DNA of 64,000 nt from Luteolibacter rhizosphaerae (GCF_025950095.1 NZ_JAPDDR010000002.1:372001-436000), one strand, 5' to 3'. Counted from the stretch's first letter, positions 8,123-18,213 are shown. Notes: a model not told the origin generated them from the sequence alone. Numbers and translations are program-made.

Positions 8123-8596
8123 ATGTCACGCCGCAAGCGCACTTTCCACAAGCCCGACCGCCGGGACTCCCGCTACGACAGCTCCCTCGTGGGTCACCTG
8201 ATTTCCAAGGTGATGCAGGACGGCAAGCGGTCCCTCGCGGAACGCATCGTCTACGCCGCCATCGATAAGGCGAGCGAAGGCGTCGATACCGTTGATCCTC
8301 TCGAAGTCGTCACCCGCGCGATCGAGAATGCCAAGCCCCGCGTGGAAGTGAAGAGCCGCCGTGTCGGTGGCGCGACCTACCAGGTGCCGCTTGAAGTGGC
8401 CGCCGATCGTTCCGAGTCCCTGGCCCTGCGCTGGATCGTCGGTTACGCCCGCGGCCGCAAGGGCACCCCGATGCACGTGGCTCTGGCCAACGAGCTGAAG
8501 GACGCCGCCAACAACCAAGGCTCGTCCGTCCGCAAGCGCGACGACGTGCACAAGATGGCCCAGGCCAACCGCGCCTTCGCCCACTTCCGCTGGTAA
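8123..8596 (+). CDS. rpsG: 30S ribosomal protein S7
   Basis: S7 starts assembly of the 3' domain of 16S rRNA and lines the exit site. The 157-residue product shows the family run MSRRKRTFHKPD, LVGHLISKVMQDGKRSLAE, the PRVEVKSRRVGGATYQVP block and the C-terminal HKMAQANRAFAHFRW. Length is normal. It lies between rpsL and fusA, the classic str operon order, with 33 bases before fusA. Confidence 0.98.
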   Translation: MSRRKRTFHKPDRRDSRYDSSLVGHLISKVMQDGKRSLAERIVYAAIDKASEGVDTVDPLEVVTRAIENAKPRVEVKSRRVGGATYQVPLEVAADRSESLALRWIVGYARGRKGTPMHVALANELKDAANNQGSSVRKRDDVHKMAQANRAFAHFRW

Positions 8597-8629
8597 ATTG
8601 TCAAAAGGGGCGTTTCGTCCCATCCCGCC

Positions 8630-10777
8630 ATGTCTTCCAATCCCAACAGTCCTGATCGTCCGTATCCGCTTGAGCGGACGCGGAACATTGGGATTGCGGC
8701 GCACATCGACGCCGGGAAGACCACGCTCACGGAGCGCATCCTGTTCTACACGGGTGTGATCCACAAGATCGGCGAGGTGCACGATGGTGCCGCCACGACC
8801 GATTGGATGGAGCAGGAGCGGGAGCGCGGTATCACGATCACTTCCGCCGCCGTGACCACCAAGTGGTTCCAGCGCGAGGAGGAGGGCGTGACCAAGCTCT
8901 TCCCGAAAGAGGAGCAGCGCATCAACATCATCGATACCCCCGGCCACGTGGACTTCACGGCCGAGGTCGAGCGCTCCCTGCGCGTGCTCGATGGAGCGAT
9001 CGTCGTTTTCTGCGGCGTCGCCGGGGTGCAGCCCCAGACCGAGACGGTCTGGCGCCAGGCCACGAAGTATCACGTGCCGCGCATCGTGTTCGTCAACAAG
9101 ATGGACCGTGTCGGCGCGAACTTCGACAGCGTCTTCCACGAGGTGAAGGACAAGCTCGGCGCGAATGCCGTGCGGATCCTGATCCCGATCGGTGCCGAGG
9201 ACTACCTCAGCGGCCAGATCGACGTGGTGAACCAGAACGAGATCCACTTCAACGATGACGACAAGTTCGGCTCGACCTACGAGGTCCGCGAACTGAGCGC
9301 CGAGCTGAAGGAGATCGCCGAGTCCGCCTATGCGGAGCTGCTGAGCGCCGTGGCCGATGTGGACGACCAACTCGGCGAGAAGTTCCTGATGGAGGAGCCG
9401 ATCACCAAGGAGGAGCTGAAGCAGGCCATCCGCCGCGCCACGATCGCAAACAAGCTGGTGCCCGTCGCCGGTGGTTCCGCCTTCAAGAACAAGGGCGTCC
9501 AATACCTCATCGACGCCGTCGTCGATTACCTGCCGAGCCCGCTGGACATCCCGCCGGCTGTCGGCATGGACCCGGACAACGAGGAGACGAAGATCGAAGT
9601 CCACACCAGCGACAACGAGAAGTTCTGTTCGCTGGCCTTCAAGCTCTGGGCGGACAAATTCGTCGGCAAGCTGGTCTTCTTCCGCGTCTATTCGGGGGTC
9701 ATCAAGAAGGGCGACACGGTCTACAACCCGCGCACCCGCCGCAGCGAGCGAGTCGGCCGCCTGATCCAGATCCAGGCCGACGAGCACAAAGACATCGATG
9801 CCTGTTACGCCGGCGACATCGCCGCGATGGTCGGGATCAAAAACGTCACCACCGGTGACACCCTGGCCAAAGAAGGCTACGACGTCGTTCTCGAACCTCC
9901 CACTTTCCCGGATCCCGTCATCTCCATGGCGGTCGAGCCGAAAACCAAAGCCGACCAAGAGAAGCTGGCGAATGCGCTGGCCCGGCTTTCGGAAGAAGAC
10001 CCCACTTTCCAGGTCAAGACCGACGAAGAGACCGGTCAGACCATCATCTCGGGCATGGGCGAGCTCCACTTGGAGATCATCGTCGACCGCCTGAAGCGCG
10101 AATTCAAGGTGGAGGCCAATACCGGCGCTCCGCAGATCGCCTACCGCGAGACCATCACCGCCGAAGCCCCGGGCGAAGGCAAGCTGGTCAAGCAATCCGG
10201 TGGACGCGGCCAATACGGCCACGTGCGCCTGGCGGTCCGCCCGAACGAAAAGGGCAAGGGCCTGACGATCGAGAACAAGATCGTGGGCGGCGAAATCCCG
10301 AAGGACTTCCACAACGCCGTCTTCAAGGGCGTGCGGGAGGCCATGACCAACGGGATCATCGCCGGCTACCCTGTCATCGACGTGCATGTCGATGTGCTCG
10401 GCGGCTCCTTCCACGAAGTGGACTCGAACGAGAATGCATTCACCATGGCGGCCATCTTCGCCATGAAGGATGCTTTCAAGAAGGCGAAGTCCATCCTCCT
10501 TGAGCCGATCATGGCCGTGGAAGTCTCCACTCCGGACGACTACCAAGGCGATGTGATGGGCGACCTGAACCGCCGCCGCGGCCAGATCCAGAACATGGAA
10601 AGCAAGGGCAAGCTCGCCGTCATCCGCGCGAACGTCCCCTTGAAGGAAATGTTCGGCTACTCCACCGCCGTCCGCACGCTTTCGTCCGGCCGGGCTTCCT
10701 ACTCGATGACCCCCTCGCACTTCGAACAAGTGCCGGGCAACATCGTCGCCGAGATCGTCACCGACCGCGGCCACTAA
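8630..10777 (+). CDS. fusA: Translation elongation factor G
   Basis: EF-G is the ribosomal translocase GTPase. The 715-residue protein has all the G motifs: [12 protein letters not shown] at residues 24-35 (P-loop), RGITITSAA (switch), DTPGHVDFT, and NKMD. Domain II and the domain IV segment GGRGQYGHV (residues about 524-532) with [12 protein letters not shown] follow. Length is typical. In many bacteria tuf follows fusA; here rpsJ follows after 35 bases, so the str and S10 operons are joined without tuf. Confidence 0.98.
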   Translation: MSSNPNSPDRPYPLERTRNIGIAAHIDAGKTTLTERILFYTGVIHKIGEVHDGAATTDWMEQERERGITITSAAVTTKWFQREEEGVTKLFPKEEQRINIIDTPGHVDFTAEVERSLRVLDGAIVVFCGVAGVQPQTETVWRQATKYHVPRIVFVNKMDRVGANFDSVFHEVKDKLGANAVRILIPIGAEDYLSGQIDVVNQNEIHFNDDDKFGSTYEVRELSAELKEIAESAYAELLSAVADVDDQLGEKFLMEEPITKEELKQAIRRATIANKLVPVAGGSAFKNKGVQYLIDAVVDYLPSPLDIPPAVGMDPDNEETKIEVHTSDNEKFCSLAFKLWADKFVGKLVFFRVYSGVIKKGDTVYNPRTRRSERVGRLIQIQADEHKDIDACYAGDIAAMVGIKNVTTGDTLAKEGYDVVLEPPTFPDPVISMAVEPKTKADQEKLANALARLSEEDPTFQVKTDEETGQTIISGMGELHLEIIVDRLKREFKVEANTGAPQIAYRETITAEAPGEGKLVKQSGGRGQYGHVRLAVRPNEKGKGLTIENKIVGGEIPKDFHNAVFKGVREAMTNGIIAGYPVIDVHVDVLGGSFHEVDSNENAFTMAAIFAMKDAFKKAKSILLEPIMAVEVSTPDDYQGDVMGDLNRRRGQIQNMESKGKLAVIRANVPLKEMFGYSTAVRTLSSGRASYSMTPSHFEQVPGNIVAEIVTDRGH

Positions 10778-10812
10778 CCACCTTACCCAACATCTCAAAC
10801 CAATCCACCGCC

Positions 10813-11121
<309 letters not shown>

Positions 11122-11173
11122 GCCGCCTGAGGATCTCAGATCTCCAATTCCAACTTTCTAATTCCTGTCCACC

Positions 11174-11815
11174 ATGTCTCTCGGACTTCTCGGCAAAAAA
11201 CTCGGTATGACCCGCCTCTTCGATGAGAAGAGCCAGGCCATGATCCCCGTCACCGTCATCGAGGTGAGCGGTAACACCTGCCTGCAGGTCAAGACCGTCG
11301 AAAAGGACGGCTACTCCGCTGTCCAGGTCGGCTACGACGACAAGAAGGAGTCCCGCACGGACAAGCCTTCGCTCGGCCACTTCAAGAAGTACGGCTCCGG
11401 TGCCAAGTATCTGGTGCAGGAGTTCCGCTTCCCCGCCGACCAGGCTGCTCCGGAGACGCACACCGGTCTCGACACCTTCGCGGTGGACCAGTGGGTGGAC
11501 GTGATCGGCACCAGCAAGGGCCGCGGCTTCCAAGGCGCCGTGAAGCGCCACGGCTTCGGTGGTCTGAAGATGACCCACGGATCGATGATGCACCGCCGGA
11601 CCGGTGCCATCGGTTGCCGCTCCACTCCCGGCCGCGTCTGGAAGAACCAGAAGATGCCCGGACACATGGGTGACGTGCCCCGCACCGTCCAGAACCTCAA
11701 GGTGGTGGCCGTGCGCAAGGATGACGGCGTGATCCTGATCTCCGGTGCCGTCCCCGGCGCCAAGGGCAGCTACGTCACCGTCCGCCCCGCCAAGAAGAAG
11801 ACCGCCGCCGCCTGA
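11174..11815 (+). CDS. rplC: 50S ribosomal protein L3
   Basis: L3 is an early 50S assembly protein reaching toward the peptidyl transferase centre. The 213-residue product begins MSLGLLGKKLGMTRLFDE and has the signature KGRGFQGAVKRHGFGG, the MHRRTGAIGCRSTPGRVWK loop and the C-terminal GAVPGAKGSYVTVRP. Length is standard. It is the second gene of the S10 operon, 52 bases after rpsJ and 41 bases before rplD. Confidence 0.98.
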   Translation: MSLGLLGKKLGMTRLFDEKSQAMIPVTVIEVSGNTCLQVKTVEKDGYSAVQVGYDDKKESRTDKPSLGHFKKYGSGAKYLVQEFRFPADQAAPETHTGLDTFAVDQWVDVIGTSKGRGFQGAVKRHGFGGLKMTHGSMMHRRTGAIGCRSTPGRVWKNQKMPGHMGDVPRTVQNLKVVAVRKDDGVILISGAVPGAKGSYVTVRPAKKKTAAA

Positions 11816-11856
11816 GGCCAAGCGTCTGAACCGTAACTCTCAAACGCATCCCAGTC

Positions 11857-12465
11857 ATGCCCGCGAAAACTTTCACCGCTGACGCCGCGCAGAGCGCGAA
11901 CATCCAGCTTGCCGAAGCCGACAAGGGTGGCCAGGCCGTGCACGATCTCGTGACCGCCTACCGCGCCAACCGCCGCACCGGCTCCGCGAACTCCAAGACC
12001 CGTGGCGAAGTCCGCGGTAACAACAAGAAGATCTACAAGCAGAAGGGCACCGGTAACGCCCGTCACGGCGACAAGCGCGCCCCGATCTTCGTGGGTGGTG
12101 GCGTGGTCTTCGGTCCGCGTCCCCGCGATTACTCGAAGCACGTGCCGAAGAACGTCCGCAAGCTGGCCCTGCGCCGCGTGCTGGGTGATCTCGTCCGCGG
12201 CGAGACCATCAAGACCCTGCCTTCCTTCTCCATCTCCGATGGCAAGACCAAGTCCTTCGTCGCCGCCGTGACCGCCGAGGTCGAGGCCAAGAAGGTCCTG
12301 ATCGTGGCCAAGAGCTTCGACGACAAGACCTACCTCGCCGCCCGCAACGTCGGCTGGGCGCAGCTGGTCACCGTCGAGAGCGTGAACGTCGAGGAACTGC
12401 TCCACGCCAACTCGGTGCTCGTCGTCGAAGACGCGCTCGAGACCCTCGCCAAGCGCACCGCCTGA
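11857..12465 (+). CDS. rplD: 50S ribosomal protein L4
   Basis: L4 lines the nascent-peptide tunnel; in E. coli it also represses the S10 operon. The 202-residue protein has the tunnel loop region RTGSANSKTRGEVRGNNKK, KGTGNARHGDKRAPIFVGGG and FGPRPRDYSKHVPKN. The N-terminus is only loosely conserved. The start is the ATG at 11857, 41 bases after rplC. No leader hairpin of the E. coli type is visible upstream of rpsJ, so autoregulation may work differently here. Confidence 0.97.
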   Translation: MPAKTFTADAAQSANIQLAEADKGGQAVHDLVTAYRANRRTGSANSKTRGEVRGNNKKIYKQKGTGNARHGDKRAPIFVGGGVVFGPRPRDYSKHVPKNVRKLALRRVLGDLVRGETIKTLPSFSISDGKTKSFVAAVTAEVEAKKVLIVAKSFDDKTYLAARNVGWAQLVTVESVNVEELLHANSVLVVEDALETLAKRTA

Positions 12466-12488
12466 AACCTTATCGCTGAACCCGCGCC

Positions 12489-12773
12489 ATGAAAGACATC
12501 TACCAAGTCATCAAGAACGTCCGCCTCAGCGAGAAGGCCACCATGCTCCAGGAGACCAACAACGAGGTCACCCTGGAAGTGGATCGCAAGGCCAACAAGC
12601 TCGACATCAAGCGTGCCGTCGAAACCCTGCTGGGCAAGAAGGTCTCCGCTGTCCGCACCGCCAACTACGCCGGCAAGGCCAAGCGCAAGCGCCGTGCCGA
12701 CGAGGGCCGCACCAACCACTGGAAGAAGGCCATCGTCCGTCTGAAGGACGGCGAGTCCCTCGATCTCGTCTGA
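12489..12773 (+). CDS. rplW: 50S ribosomal protein L23
   Basis: L23 sits at the tunnel exit and is a docking site for trigger factor and SRP. The 94-residue product begins MKDIYQVIKNVRLSEKATM and contains LEVDRKANKLDIKRAVETLLGKKVSAVRTAN, the usual L23 core. Trigger-factor contact by the acidic residue of this surface is family knowledge. It lies 23 bases after rplD and 40 before rplB, in standard S10 operon order. Confidence 0.97.
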   Translation: MKDIYQVIKNVRLSEKATMLQETNNEVTLEVDRKANKLDIKRAVETLLGKKVSAVRTANYAGKAKRKRRADEGRTNHWKKAIVRLKDGESLDLV

Positions 12774-12813
12774 TTTTCCAACCGGCTAACCCCGAACCAA
12801 CCTCACCAGAGCC

Positions 12814-13656
12814 ATGCCTCTCAAGGAGTTCACACCGAATACCCCGTCCGAACGCTACAAGGTGCTTCCGTCCTTCGACGAGATCACCAAGCACAAGCCG
12901 GAGAAGAGCCTTCTGACCCCGCTCAAGAAGAGCGGCGGCCGTAACAACACCGGCCGTATCACGACCCGCCACATCGGTGGTGGTCACAAGCGTCACTACC
13001 GCCTGATCGACTTCAAGCGCGGCAAGTACGACGTGGCCGCGACCGTGGTCGGCATCGAATACGATCCGAACCGCACCTGCCGCATCGCGCTGATCCAATA
13101 CAAGGACGGCCAGAAGAGCTACATCCTCGCCCCTGCCGGCCTGGAAGTCGGCGGCACCGTGGTGTCCGGCGAGAAGGCCGCCCCGAAGGTGGGCAACGCG
13201 ATGCCGCTCAAGAGCGTCCCGCTCGGCACCGCGATCCACAACATCGAGCTGATCCCCGGCAACGGCGGCAAGGTCGCCCGCGCCGCTGGCCAGCAGGCCG
13301 TGCTCTCCAACCGCGAAGGCGGCTGGGCGCTGGTCAAGATGCCTTCCGGTGAGATCCGCCGCTTCAACGAGAACTGCTTCTGCACGATCGGCACCGTGGG
13401 CAACCGCGACCACATGAACGAAGTGTCCGGCAAGGCCGGCCGCACCCGCTGGCAGGGCGTCCGCCCGACCGTCCGCGGCATGTGCATGAACCCCGTCGAC
13501 CACCCGAACGGTGGTGGTGAAGGTAAGTCGAAGTCCGGTGGTGGTCGCCAGCACCTTCTCAGCCCCTGGGGCCACGCGAAGGGCCAGAAGACCCGCAAGC
13601 CGAAGAAGCAGACCTCGACCTTCATCGTCGAAAGCCGCCACAGCAAGAAGCGCTAA
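12814..13656 (+). CDS. rplB: 50S ribosomal protein L2
   Basis: L2 is needed for subunit association and peptidyl transferase activity. The 280-residue protein shows [22 protein letters not shown] at the N-terminal third, the SH3-like core and the C-terminal [18 protein letters not shown]. The first His of that motif (E. coli His229) is kept; the second His is Asn here, which also occurs in other bacteria. The C-terminus is Lys-rich as usual. rpsS follows after 18 bases. Confidence 0.98.
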   Translation: MPLKEFTPNTPSERYKVLPSFDEITKHKPEKSLLTPLKKSGGRNNTGRITTRHIGGGHKRHYRLIDFKRGKYDVAATVVGIEYDPNRTCRIALIQYKDGQKSYILAPAGLEVGGTVVSGEKAAPKVGNAMPLKSVPLGTAIHNIELIPGNGGKVARAAGQQAVLSNREGGWALVKMPSGEIRRFNENCFCTIGTVGNRDHMNEVSGKAGRTRWQGVRPTVRGMCMNPVDHPNGGGEGKSKSGGGRQHLLSPWGHAKGQKTRKPKKQTSTFIVESRHSKKR

Positions 13657-13674
13657 TCTTTACCTAACGAACCT

Positions 13675-13944
13675 ATGCCTCGCTCTCTCAAGAAGGGTCC
13701 GTACATCGACCAAAAGCTTCTGACCAAGATCGACGTGGCGATCGCCGCGAACGACAAGAAGCCGATCAAGACCTGGAGCCGCGCCTCCATGGTCACCCCG
13801 GACTTCGTGGGCCTGAACTTCGCCGTGCACAATGGCAAGACCTTCGTCCCGGTGTATGTCACCGAGAACATGGTCGGCCACAAGCTGGGTGAATTCGCCC
13901 CGACCCGCCTGTTCCGCGCTCACGGCGGTATCGGCAAGAAGTAA
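13675..13944 (+). CDS. rpsS: 30S ribosomal protein S19
   Basis: S19 is in the 30S head and contacts S13 and tRNA. The 89-residue product has [31 protein letters not shown] and the C-terminal [11 protein letters not shown]. In most bacteria rplV follows directly; here a gene for a secreted coiled-coil protein is inserted between rpsS and rplV, starting 27 bases downstream. Confidence 0.98.
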   Translation: MPRSLKKGPYIDQKLLTKIDVAIAANDKKPIKTWSRASMVTPDFVGLNFAVHNGKTFVPVYVTENMVGHKLGEFAPTRLFRAHGGIGKK

Positions 13945-13971
13945 GAATTGTCCGCACGCCTTTCCGCCGCC

Positions 13972-14691
13972 ATGCGCCTCCGCCGTTCCATCGCACTTAC
14001 CGCCGCAGCCTCCGGGTTGTTCGCGGGGGCGTGGACCTGCGCCGCGCAGGAGGCGGATGTGGCCGCGCTCCAATCGACTATCGAGGCGCTCCGCCAGCGC
14101 AACGAGTCGCTCGAGAAAAGCATCCTCGAAGCCAACCGCGCCGAGAAGGAAGCCTCCGAGCAACTCGCCCGCGTGCGGCAACGTCTCGAGGCGCTGGGCC
14201 GCGACCTCCTCGATGGCGGCGACGAGCGTCTGGTCCAGGCCACCGCGGATCTCCAGATCCTCGGCAGCCGGGTCTCGAACCTCGAAGGTGCTTCCAGCCG
14301 CCTGATCGCGGTGGTGTCCGACTACCTCCGCCAGGCGGTGGCCGCAGACCCGGAAGCCCGGCTTCGTGTCGAAACTGCTATCAGGGAGCTTGACTCCCTG
14401 CTGGGAGTGGTGCAGAAGCCCGCCCCCGCGGCCACCGGTTCCGCCGGTAACGCCAAGGTAATGAACGTCGATCCTCAAAGCGGCCTGCTCGTCCTGAACA
14501 TCGGGGAGAACCAGGGCGCGCGTATCGGCACCACTTACCGCCTCGTCCGTGGGGAACAACCATTCGGCTCCGCCATCGTGGCCGACGTCCGCCGCAACGT
14601 GTGCGGTGCCTTTGTCGAGGAACTCGACCCGGGAGCCGACCCGGTCCGCCTCGGCGATTCCGCCATTCTGATCACACAGCCCGGCCGCTGA
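13972..14691 (+). CDS. Secreted coiled-coil protein of unknown function inside the S10 operon
   Basis: I do not recognise a named family for the whole protein. The 239-residue product has a classical signal peptide (MRLRRSIALTAAASGLFAGAW, likely cut near CAAQ) and a heptad-rich coiled coil at residues about 28-140. After a Pro/Ala linker comes a C-terminal beta-rich domain with the pattern LNIGENQGARIGTTYRLVR and GDSAIL, similar in layout to FlgT-type C-terminal domains. It should act in the periplasm or envelope. An in-frame TTG at 13948 is possible, but the ATG at 13972 gives the proper signal peptide. It is on the same strand, 27 bases after rpsS and 38 before rplV, so it must be co-transcribed with ribosomal proteins. 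Confidence 0.85.
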   Translation: MRLRRSIALTAAASGLFAGAWTCAAQEADVAALQSTIEALRQRNESLEKSILEANRAEKEASEQLARVRQRLEALGRDLLDGGDERLVQATADLQILGSRVSNLEGASSRLIAVVSDYLRQAVAADPEARLRVETAIRELDSLLGVVQKPAPAATGSAGNAKVMNVDPQSGLLVLNIGENQGARIGTTYRLVRGEQPFGSAIVADVRRNVCGAFVEELDPGADPVRLGDSAILITQPGR

Positions 14692-14729
14692 CGGCCCCTT
14701 TTCCCGCAACCTTTCACCGACCCAGATCC

Positions 14730-15125
14730 ATGGAAGTCAAGAGCAGCAGCAAATACGTCCGCCTCTCCCCGAAGAAGGCACGCGACGTCGCCCGTGAAAT
14801 CCAGGGCCTTCCCGTGTCGAGCGCGCTCGACATCCTTACCTTCACCCCGAAGAAGGCGGCCGCCCTCATCAACAAGACGCTCAAGACGGCCATCGCCGAT
14901 GCGGAGCACAACTTCTCCCTCAGCGCCGAGACGCTGATCGTGAAGGAAGCCGTGATCGGAGCGGGTCCGGTGCTCAAGCGCTTCTCGCCCCGTGCCAAGG
15001 GCTCGGCGGGCGGCATCCTGAAGCGCACCAGCCACATCTACATCACCCTGGCCGAGGCTCCCGAAGGCGGTGCCAAGCCGAAGAAGATCAACGTTTCCAA
15101 GAAGGCAGCCAGCAAGGACGCCTGA
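14730..15125 (+). CDS. rplV: 50S ribosomal protein L22
   Basis: L22 forms part of the exit-tunnel constriction with L4. The 131-residue product begins MEVKSSSKYVRLSPKKARDVA and has the beta-hairpin tail region with RFSPRAKGSAGGILKRTSH. A short Lys/Ala-rich extension follows the usual end. The ATG at 14730 matches the family start; the open frame extends upstream but that part overlaps the preceding gene and lacks homology. rpsC follows after 24 bases. Confidence 0.97.
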   Translation: MEVKSSSKYVRLSPKKARDVAREIQGLPVSSALDILTFTPKKAAALINKTLKTAIADAEHNFSLSAETLIVKEAVIGAGPVLKRFSPRAKGSAGGILKRTSHIYITLAEAPEGGAKPKKINVSKKAASKDA

Positions 15126-15149
15126 TCCCACCACTCACCGCACCTTATC

Positions 15150-15869
15150 ATGGGCCAGAAAGTCAACCCCATCGGTTTCCGCCTCGCCGTCTCCAAAGAT
15201 TGGCGCTCCAAGTGGTTCGCCTCCGGCAAGGATTACGCCGAGAAGCTCCACGAGGACCTGAAGATCCGCGGCTACATGCGCCAGCGCCTGCAGTTCGCCG
15301 CCTTGGCCCGCGTGGTCATCGAGCGTGCTTGGAATAGCGTCCGCGTGACCCTGCACACCTCCCGCCCGGGCCTGATCATCGGCCGCAAGGGTTCGGAGAT
15401 CGAGCGCATGACCAAGGAGCTTTCCGACATCTGCAAAGGTGCCCAGGTCAAGATCGACATCGTCGAGATTCGCAAGCCGGAGCTGGATGCCCAGCTCATC
15501 TGCGAGCAGGTTGCCGTGCAGCTCGAGCGTCGTATCTCGTTCCGCCGCGCCATGAAGCGCGCCGTGCAGACCGCCATGGACTTCGGTGCCGACGGCATCC
15601 GGATCCGTTGCGCCGGTCGCCTCGGCGGTGCGGACATCGCCCGTTCCGAGTGGTACCGCGAAGGCAAGGTGCCGCTGCAGACCCTGCGCGTGCCGCTGGA
15701 CTACGGCTTCGCCGAAGCCCGCACCGTTTACGGCATCATCGGCATCAAGTGCTGGGTGAACAAGAAGGAAGACGACGGCAGCTCCCCGCGCCCCGAACGT
15801 GGCGGTGACCGCCGCGACCGCGACAACCGCGGTCCCCGTGGCCCGCGTCCGCCGCGTGGCAACCAGTAA
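15150..15869 (+). CDS. rpsC: 30S ribosomal protein S3, with Arg/Gly-rich C-terminal tail
   Basis: S3 lines the mRNA entry channel together with S4 and S5 and takes part in mRNA unwinding. The 239-residue protein has GQKVNPIGFRLAV at the start, the KH-domain loop GLIIGRKGSEIERM and the C-terminal domain IKCWVNKKE. From about residue 208 it continues into a disordered tail rich in Arg, Gly, Asp and Pro (ERGGDRRDRDNRGPRG). S5 from the same array carries a comparable Gly/Arg-rich N-terminal extension. rplP follows after 45 bases. Confidence 0.98.
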   Translation: MGQKVNPIGFRLAVSKDWRSKWFASGKDYAEKLHEDLKIRGYMRQRLQFAALARVVIERAWNSVRVTLHTSRPGLIIGRKGSEIERMTKELSDICKGAQVKIDIVEIRKPELDAQLICEQVAVQLERRISFRRAMKRAVQTAMDFGADGIRIRCAGRLGGADIARSEWYREGKVPLQTLRVPLDYGFAEARTVYGIIGIKCWVNKKEDDGSSPRPERGGDRRDRDNRGPRGPRPPRGNQ

Positions 15870-15914
15870 GACTAACATTTCAACTTAACCATTTTCCCCA
15901 AGGAGGACTGAGCC

Positions 15915-16334
15915 ATGCCCTTGATGCCAAAACGCACGAAGTTCCGGAAGTCGCACCGCGGCAGCCGGGCTGGCAATGCACAACGCGGAACGACCGTTGC
16001 CTTCGGTGACTTCGGTCTCCAAGCGCTCGACCGCGGCTGGATGACCAACCGCCAGATCGAAGCCTGCCGTATCGCGATCAACCGCTTCCTCAAGCGTAAA
16101 GGTAAGGTCTGGATCCGGATCTTCCCGCACAAGTCGATCACCGCCCGTCCGCCGGAAACCCGTATGGGTAAGGGCAAGGGCGCCGTCGAGGCCTGGGTCG
16201 CCGTGATCCGCCCCGGCAACATGCTGTTCGAAGTTGCCGGCGTGCCGGAGTCGCAGGCCAAGGAGGCCATGCGCCTTGCTTCCTACAAGCTCGGCCTTCC
16301 GACCCGCTTCGTCGTCCGCAACCCGCACGCCTGA
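15915..16334 (+). CDS. rplP: 50S ribosomal protein L16
   Basis: L16 helps position the acceptor arm of A-site tRNA. The 139-residue product has [28 protein letters not shown]-type residues ([17 protein letters not shown]) and [12 protein letters not shown]. Its Shine-Dalgarno, AAGGAGG at 15900-15906 with eight bases to the ATG, is the strongest in the ribosomal array. Most other genes here have weak or no such site. rpmC follows after 27 bases. Confidence 0.98.
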   Translation: MPLMPKRTKFRKSHRGSRAGNAQRGTTVAFGDFGLQALDRGWMTNRQIEACRIAINRFLKRKGKVWIRIFPHKSITARPPETRMGKGKGAVEAWVAVIRPGNMLFEVAGVPESQAKEAMRLASYKLGLPTRFVVRNPHA

Positions 16335-16361
16335 GGCACCACCTTCTAAAGATCTACTGCC

Positions 16362-16568
16362 ATGGCCAAGACCAAGTCCAAGGACACCAAGGAGCTCTCC
16401 GTGAAGGAGCTCGAGTCCAAGCTCCGCGACCTCAAGGAAGAGGGCTTCAACCTCCGCCTCCAGAAGGCTACCGGGACGCTTGAAAATTCCGCCCGCATCC
16501 GCACGGTCCGCCGCGAGGCCGCCCGTGTCCAAACCGCGCTCAGCAGCCACCGCAACAAGCAGGCCTGA
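16362..16568 (+). CDS. rpmC: 50S ribosomal protein L29
   Basis: L29 lies next to L23 at the tunnel exit. The 68-residue product has the expected two-helix hairpin: [25 protein letters not shown] followed by [18 protein letters not shown]. Gene order (after rplP, 40 bases before rpsQ) supports the call. Confidence 0.96.
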   Translation: MAKTKSKDTKELSVKELESKLRDLKEEGFNLRLQKATGTLENSARIRTVRREAARVQTALSSHRNKQA

Positions 16569-16608
16569 GCCCGTCCGCACCCGCAGCAACCATTAGCGAA
16601 ACATTTCC

Positions 16609-16878
16609 ATGAGCGAGCAGCCCCAGGAGACCGCCAAGCACGTCCGCAAGACCCGCGTCGGCGTCGTCACTTCCAACAAGATGAGCAAGACCCTCGTGGT
16701 CGAGCACGTCGCCCGCGTCCCGCACCCGACCTTCAACAAGATCGTCAAGCGCTCCAAGAAGTACTACGTGCACGACGAGAAGGGTGAAGCCCAGATCGGC
16801 GACAAGGTCCGCATCGTCGAGACCCGCCCGATGTCCAAGCTGAAGCGCTGGGCCCTTGAGAAGGTGCTCTCGCACTAA
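16609..16878 (+). CDS. rpsQ: 30S ribosomal protein S17
   Basis: S17 binds the 5' domain of 16S rRNA early in assembly. The 89-residue OB-fold protein shows [38 protein letters not shown] and the [11 protein letters not shown] end. A short N-terminal extension ([14 protein letters not shown]) precedes the core. It lies 40 bases after rpmC and 50 before rplN. Confidence 0.97.
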   Translation: MSEQPQETAKHVRKTRVGVVTSNKMSKTLVVEHVARVPHPTFNKIVKRSKKYYVHDEKGEAQIGDKVRIVETRPMSKLKRWALEKVLSH

Positions 16879-16928
16879 GATTCCCCGCCGGTTCTACCGA
16901 TCCTTTTACCACTTACGCCTTTCCCGCC

Positions 16929-17294
16929 ATGATCCAGATGGAATCCCTTGTAACGGTCGCCGACAACACCGGCGCCCGCTCCGCCAAGATGATCGGTGTT
17001 CTCGGCAAGCGCTCCCGCACTGCCGGGATCGGTGACATCATCACCGCCCACATCCGCGACTCGATCCCGACCGCTTCGGTCAAGAAGGGCTCCGTCGTGA
17101 AGGCCGTGGTCGTGCGCACCGCTTTCCCGATCCGCCGTGCCGATGGCTCCGTGCTCCGTTTCGATGGCAATGCCATCGTCATCATCGACAAGGACAACAA
17201 CCCCAAGGGCACCCGTATCTTCGGACCGGTCGCCCGCGAGCTGCGTGAAAAGCAGTTCATGAAGATCGTGTCCCTCGCTCCCGAGGTTCTCTGA
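16929..17294 (+). CDS. rplN: 50S ribosomal protein L14
   Basis: L14 is at the subunit interface and is the target of the silencing factor RsfS in many bacteria (family knowledge). The 121-residue product begins [19 protein letters not shown] and contains [16 protein letters not shown] and [16 protein letters not shown]. It is the first gene of the classical spc operon, 50 bases after rpsQ, with no separate promoter or terminator evident. Confidence 0.98.
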   Translation: MIQMESLVTVADNTGARSAKMIGVLGKRSRTAGIGDIITAHIRDSIPTASVKKGSVVKAVVVRTAFPIRRADGSVLRFDGNAIVIIDKDNNPKGTRIFGPVARELREKQFMKIVSLAPEVL

Positions 17295-17316
17295 TCCTTC
17301 CCACCTCATTCCTGAA

Positions 17317-17544
17317 ATGAAGAAGACTCACGTTAAGAAGGGCGATCAGGTCAAGATCATCGCCGGCAGTTCCAGAGGCAAGACCGGCACCGTGGTGTCC
17401 GTCGATGCCGCCAAGGGCAAGGTCGTCGTCGAAGGCGCCCGCTCCGTCATCAAGGCTACCCGCCCCTCCGAGAAGAACCCCGATGGTGGTTTGATCTCCC
17501 AGGACGGCGCCGTCCATATCTCCAATGTCCAGAAACTGGGCTGA
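17317..17544 (+). CDS. rplX: 50S ribosomal protein L24
   Basis: L24 is an assembly initiator of the 50S subunit. The 75-residue product has the KOW motif region [20 protein letters not shown] at the N-terminus and [21 protein letters not shown] near the end. It is shorter than E. coli L24 (about 104 residues), ending soon after the HISNV segment, but complete for a short-type L24. rplE follows after 60 bases. Confidence 0.96.
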   Translation: MKKTHVKKGDQVKIIAGSSRGKTGTVVSVDAAKGKVVVEGARSVIKATRPSEKNPDGGLISQDGAVHISNVQKLG

Positions 17545-17604
17545 GGCTACGGCCTCTGCCCGCGCTTAAGCGCAACAACCAAAGCGCTGACCCGCTGAAA
17601 TCAA

Positions 17605-18186
17605 ATGAGCACACCAGTACTGCAAAAGCACTACACGGATAAGGTGGCGCCGGCTCTCAAGGAGAAGCTCGGCTACGCCAATCCTCACCAGATCCCACGG
17701 CTTGAAAAGATCGTGGTGACCTCCTGCATGGGCAAGTCCCCGGACCGCAAGGTCGCGGTGGACGATGCCGTCGCGGAAATCGGCAAGATCACCGGCCAGA
17801 AGCCGTCGATCACCTTCTCGAAGAAGGCCGTTGCGAACTTCAAGCTGCGCGAGGGTGAGCCCCTCGGAGCGCGCGTGACCCTGCGCGGCGCCCGCATGTG
17901 GGAGTTCCTGCACCGCTTCATCAACATCACCACGCCGAACATCCGCGACTTCCGCGGGATCTCGCCGAAGAACTTCGACGGCCGCGGCAACTACGCCGTT
18001 GGCTTCGCCGACCAGTCCATCTTCCCGGAAATCGAGCTCGACCAGATCAAGCGCAACATCGGTTTCGACGTCATCTTCGTCACCTCGGCCAAAACCGATG
18101 ACGAAGGCCGCGCCCTGCTCGCCGAGCTGGGACTGCCCTTCCGCGACATCAAGAAGGCGGAAGCAACCGAAGGCGCTGCCGCCTGA
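17605..18186 (+). CDS. rplE: 50S ribosomal protein L5
   Basis: L5 binds 5S rRNA and contacts the P-site tRNA. The 193-residue protein shows NPHQIPRLEKIVVTSCMGKS, TGQKPSITFSKKAVANFKLRE, and the FRGISPKNFDGRGNYAVGF loop. A short Ala/Glu tail ends it. rpsN normally follows rplE; here rpsH follows after 27 bases, with no room for S14. Confidence 0.98.
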   Translation: MSTPVLQKHYTDKVAPALKEKLGYANPHQIPRLEKIVVTSCMGKSPDRKVAVDDAVAEIGKITGQKPSITFSKKAVANFKLREGEPLGARVTLRGARMWEFLHRFINITTPNIRDFRGISPKNFDGRGNYAVGFADQSIFPEIELDQIKRNIGFDVIFVTSAKTDDEGRALLAELGLPFRDIKKAEATEGAAA

Positions 18187-18213
18187 TCCTGACACTCCCA
18201 CAGAACCACCATC

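Noticed and set aside
8126-10798. 890-codon open frame on the minus strand across rpsG and fusA
   Set aside because: It is the exact mirror of strongly conserved S7 and EF-G; its length is a high-GC codon-position artefact and its residues (His/Asp/Val/Gly runs) resemble no protein.
10778-10812. S10 leader for L4 autoregulation
   Set aside because: Only 35 bases between fusA and rpsJ, too short for the known structure.
13948-13971. TTG start for the coiled-coil protein in the S10 operon
   Set aside because: The ATG at 13972 gives a well-formed signal peptide; the upstream residues would spoil it.
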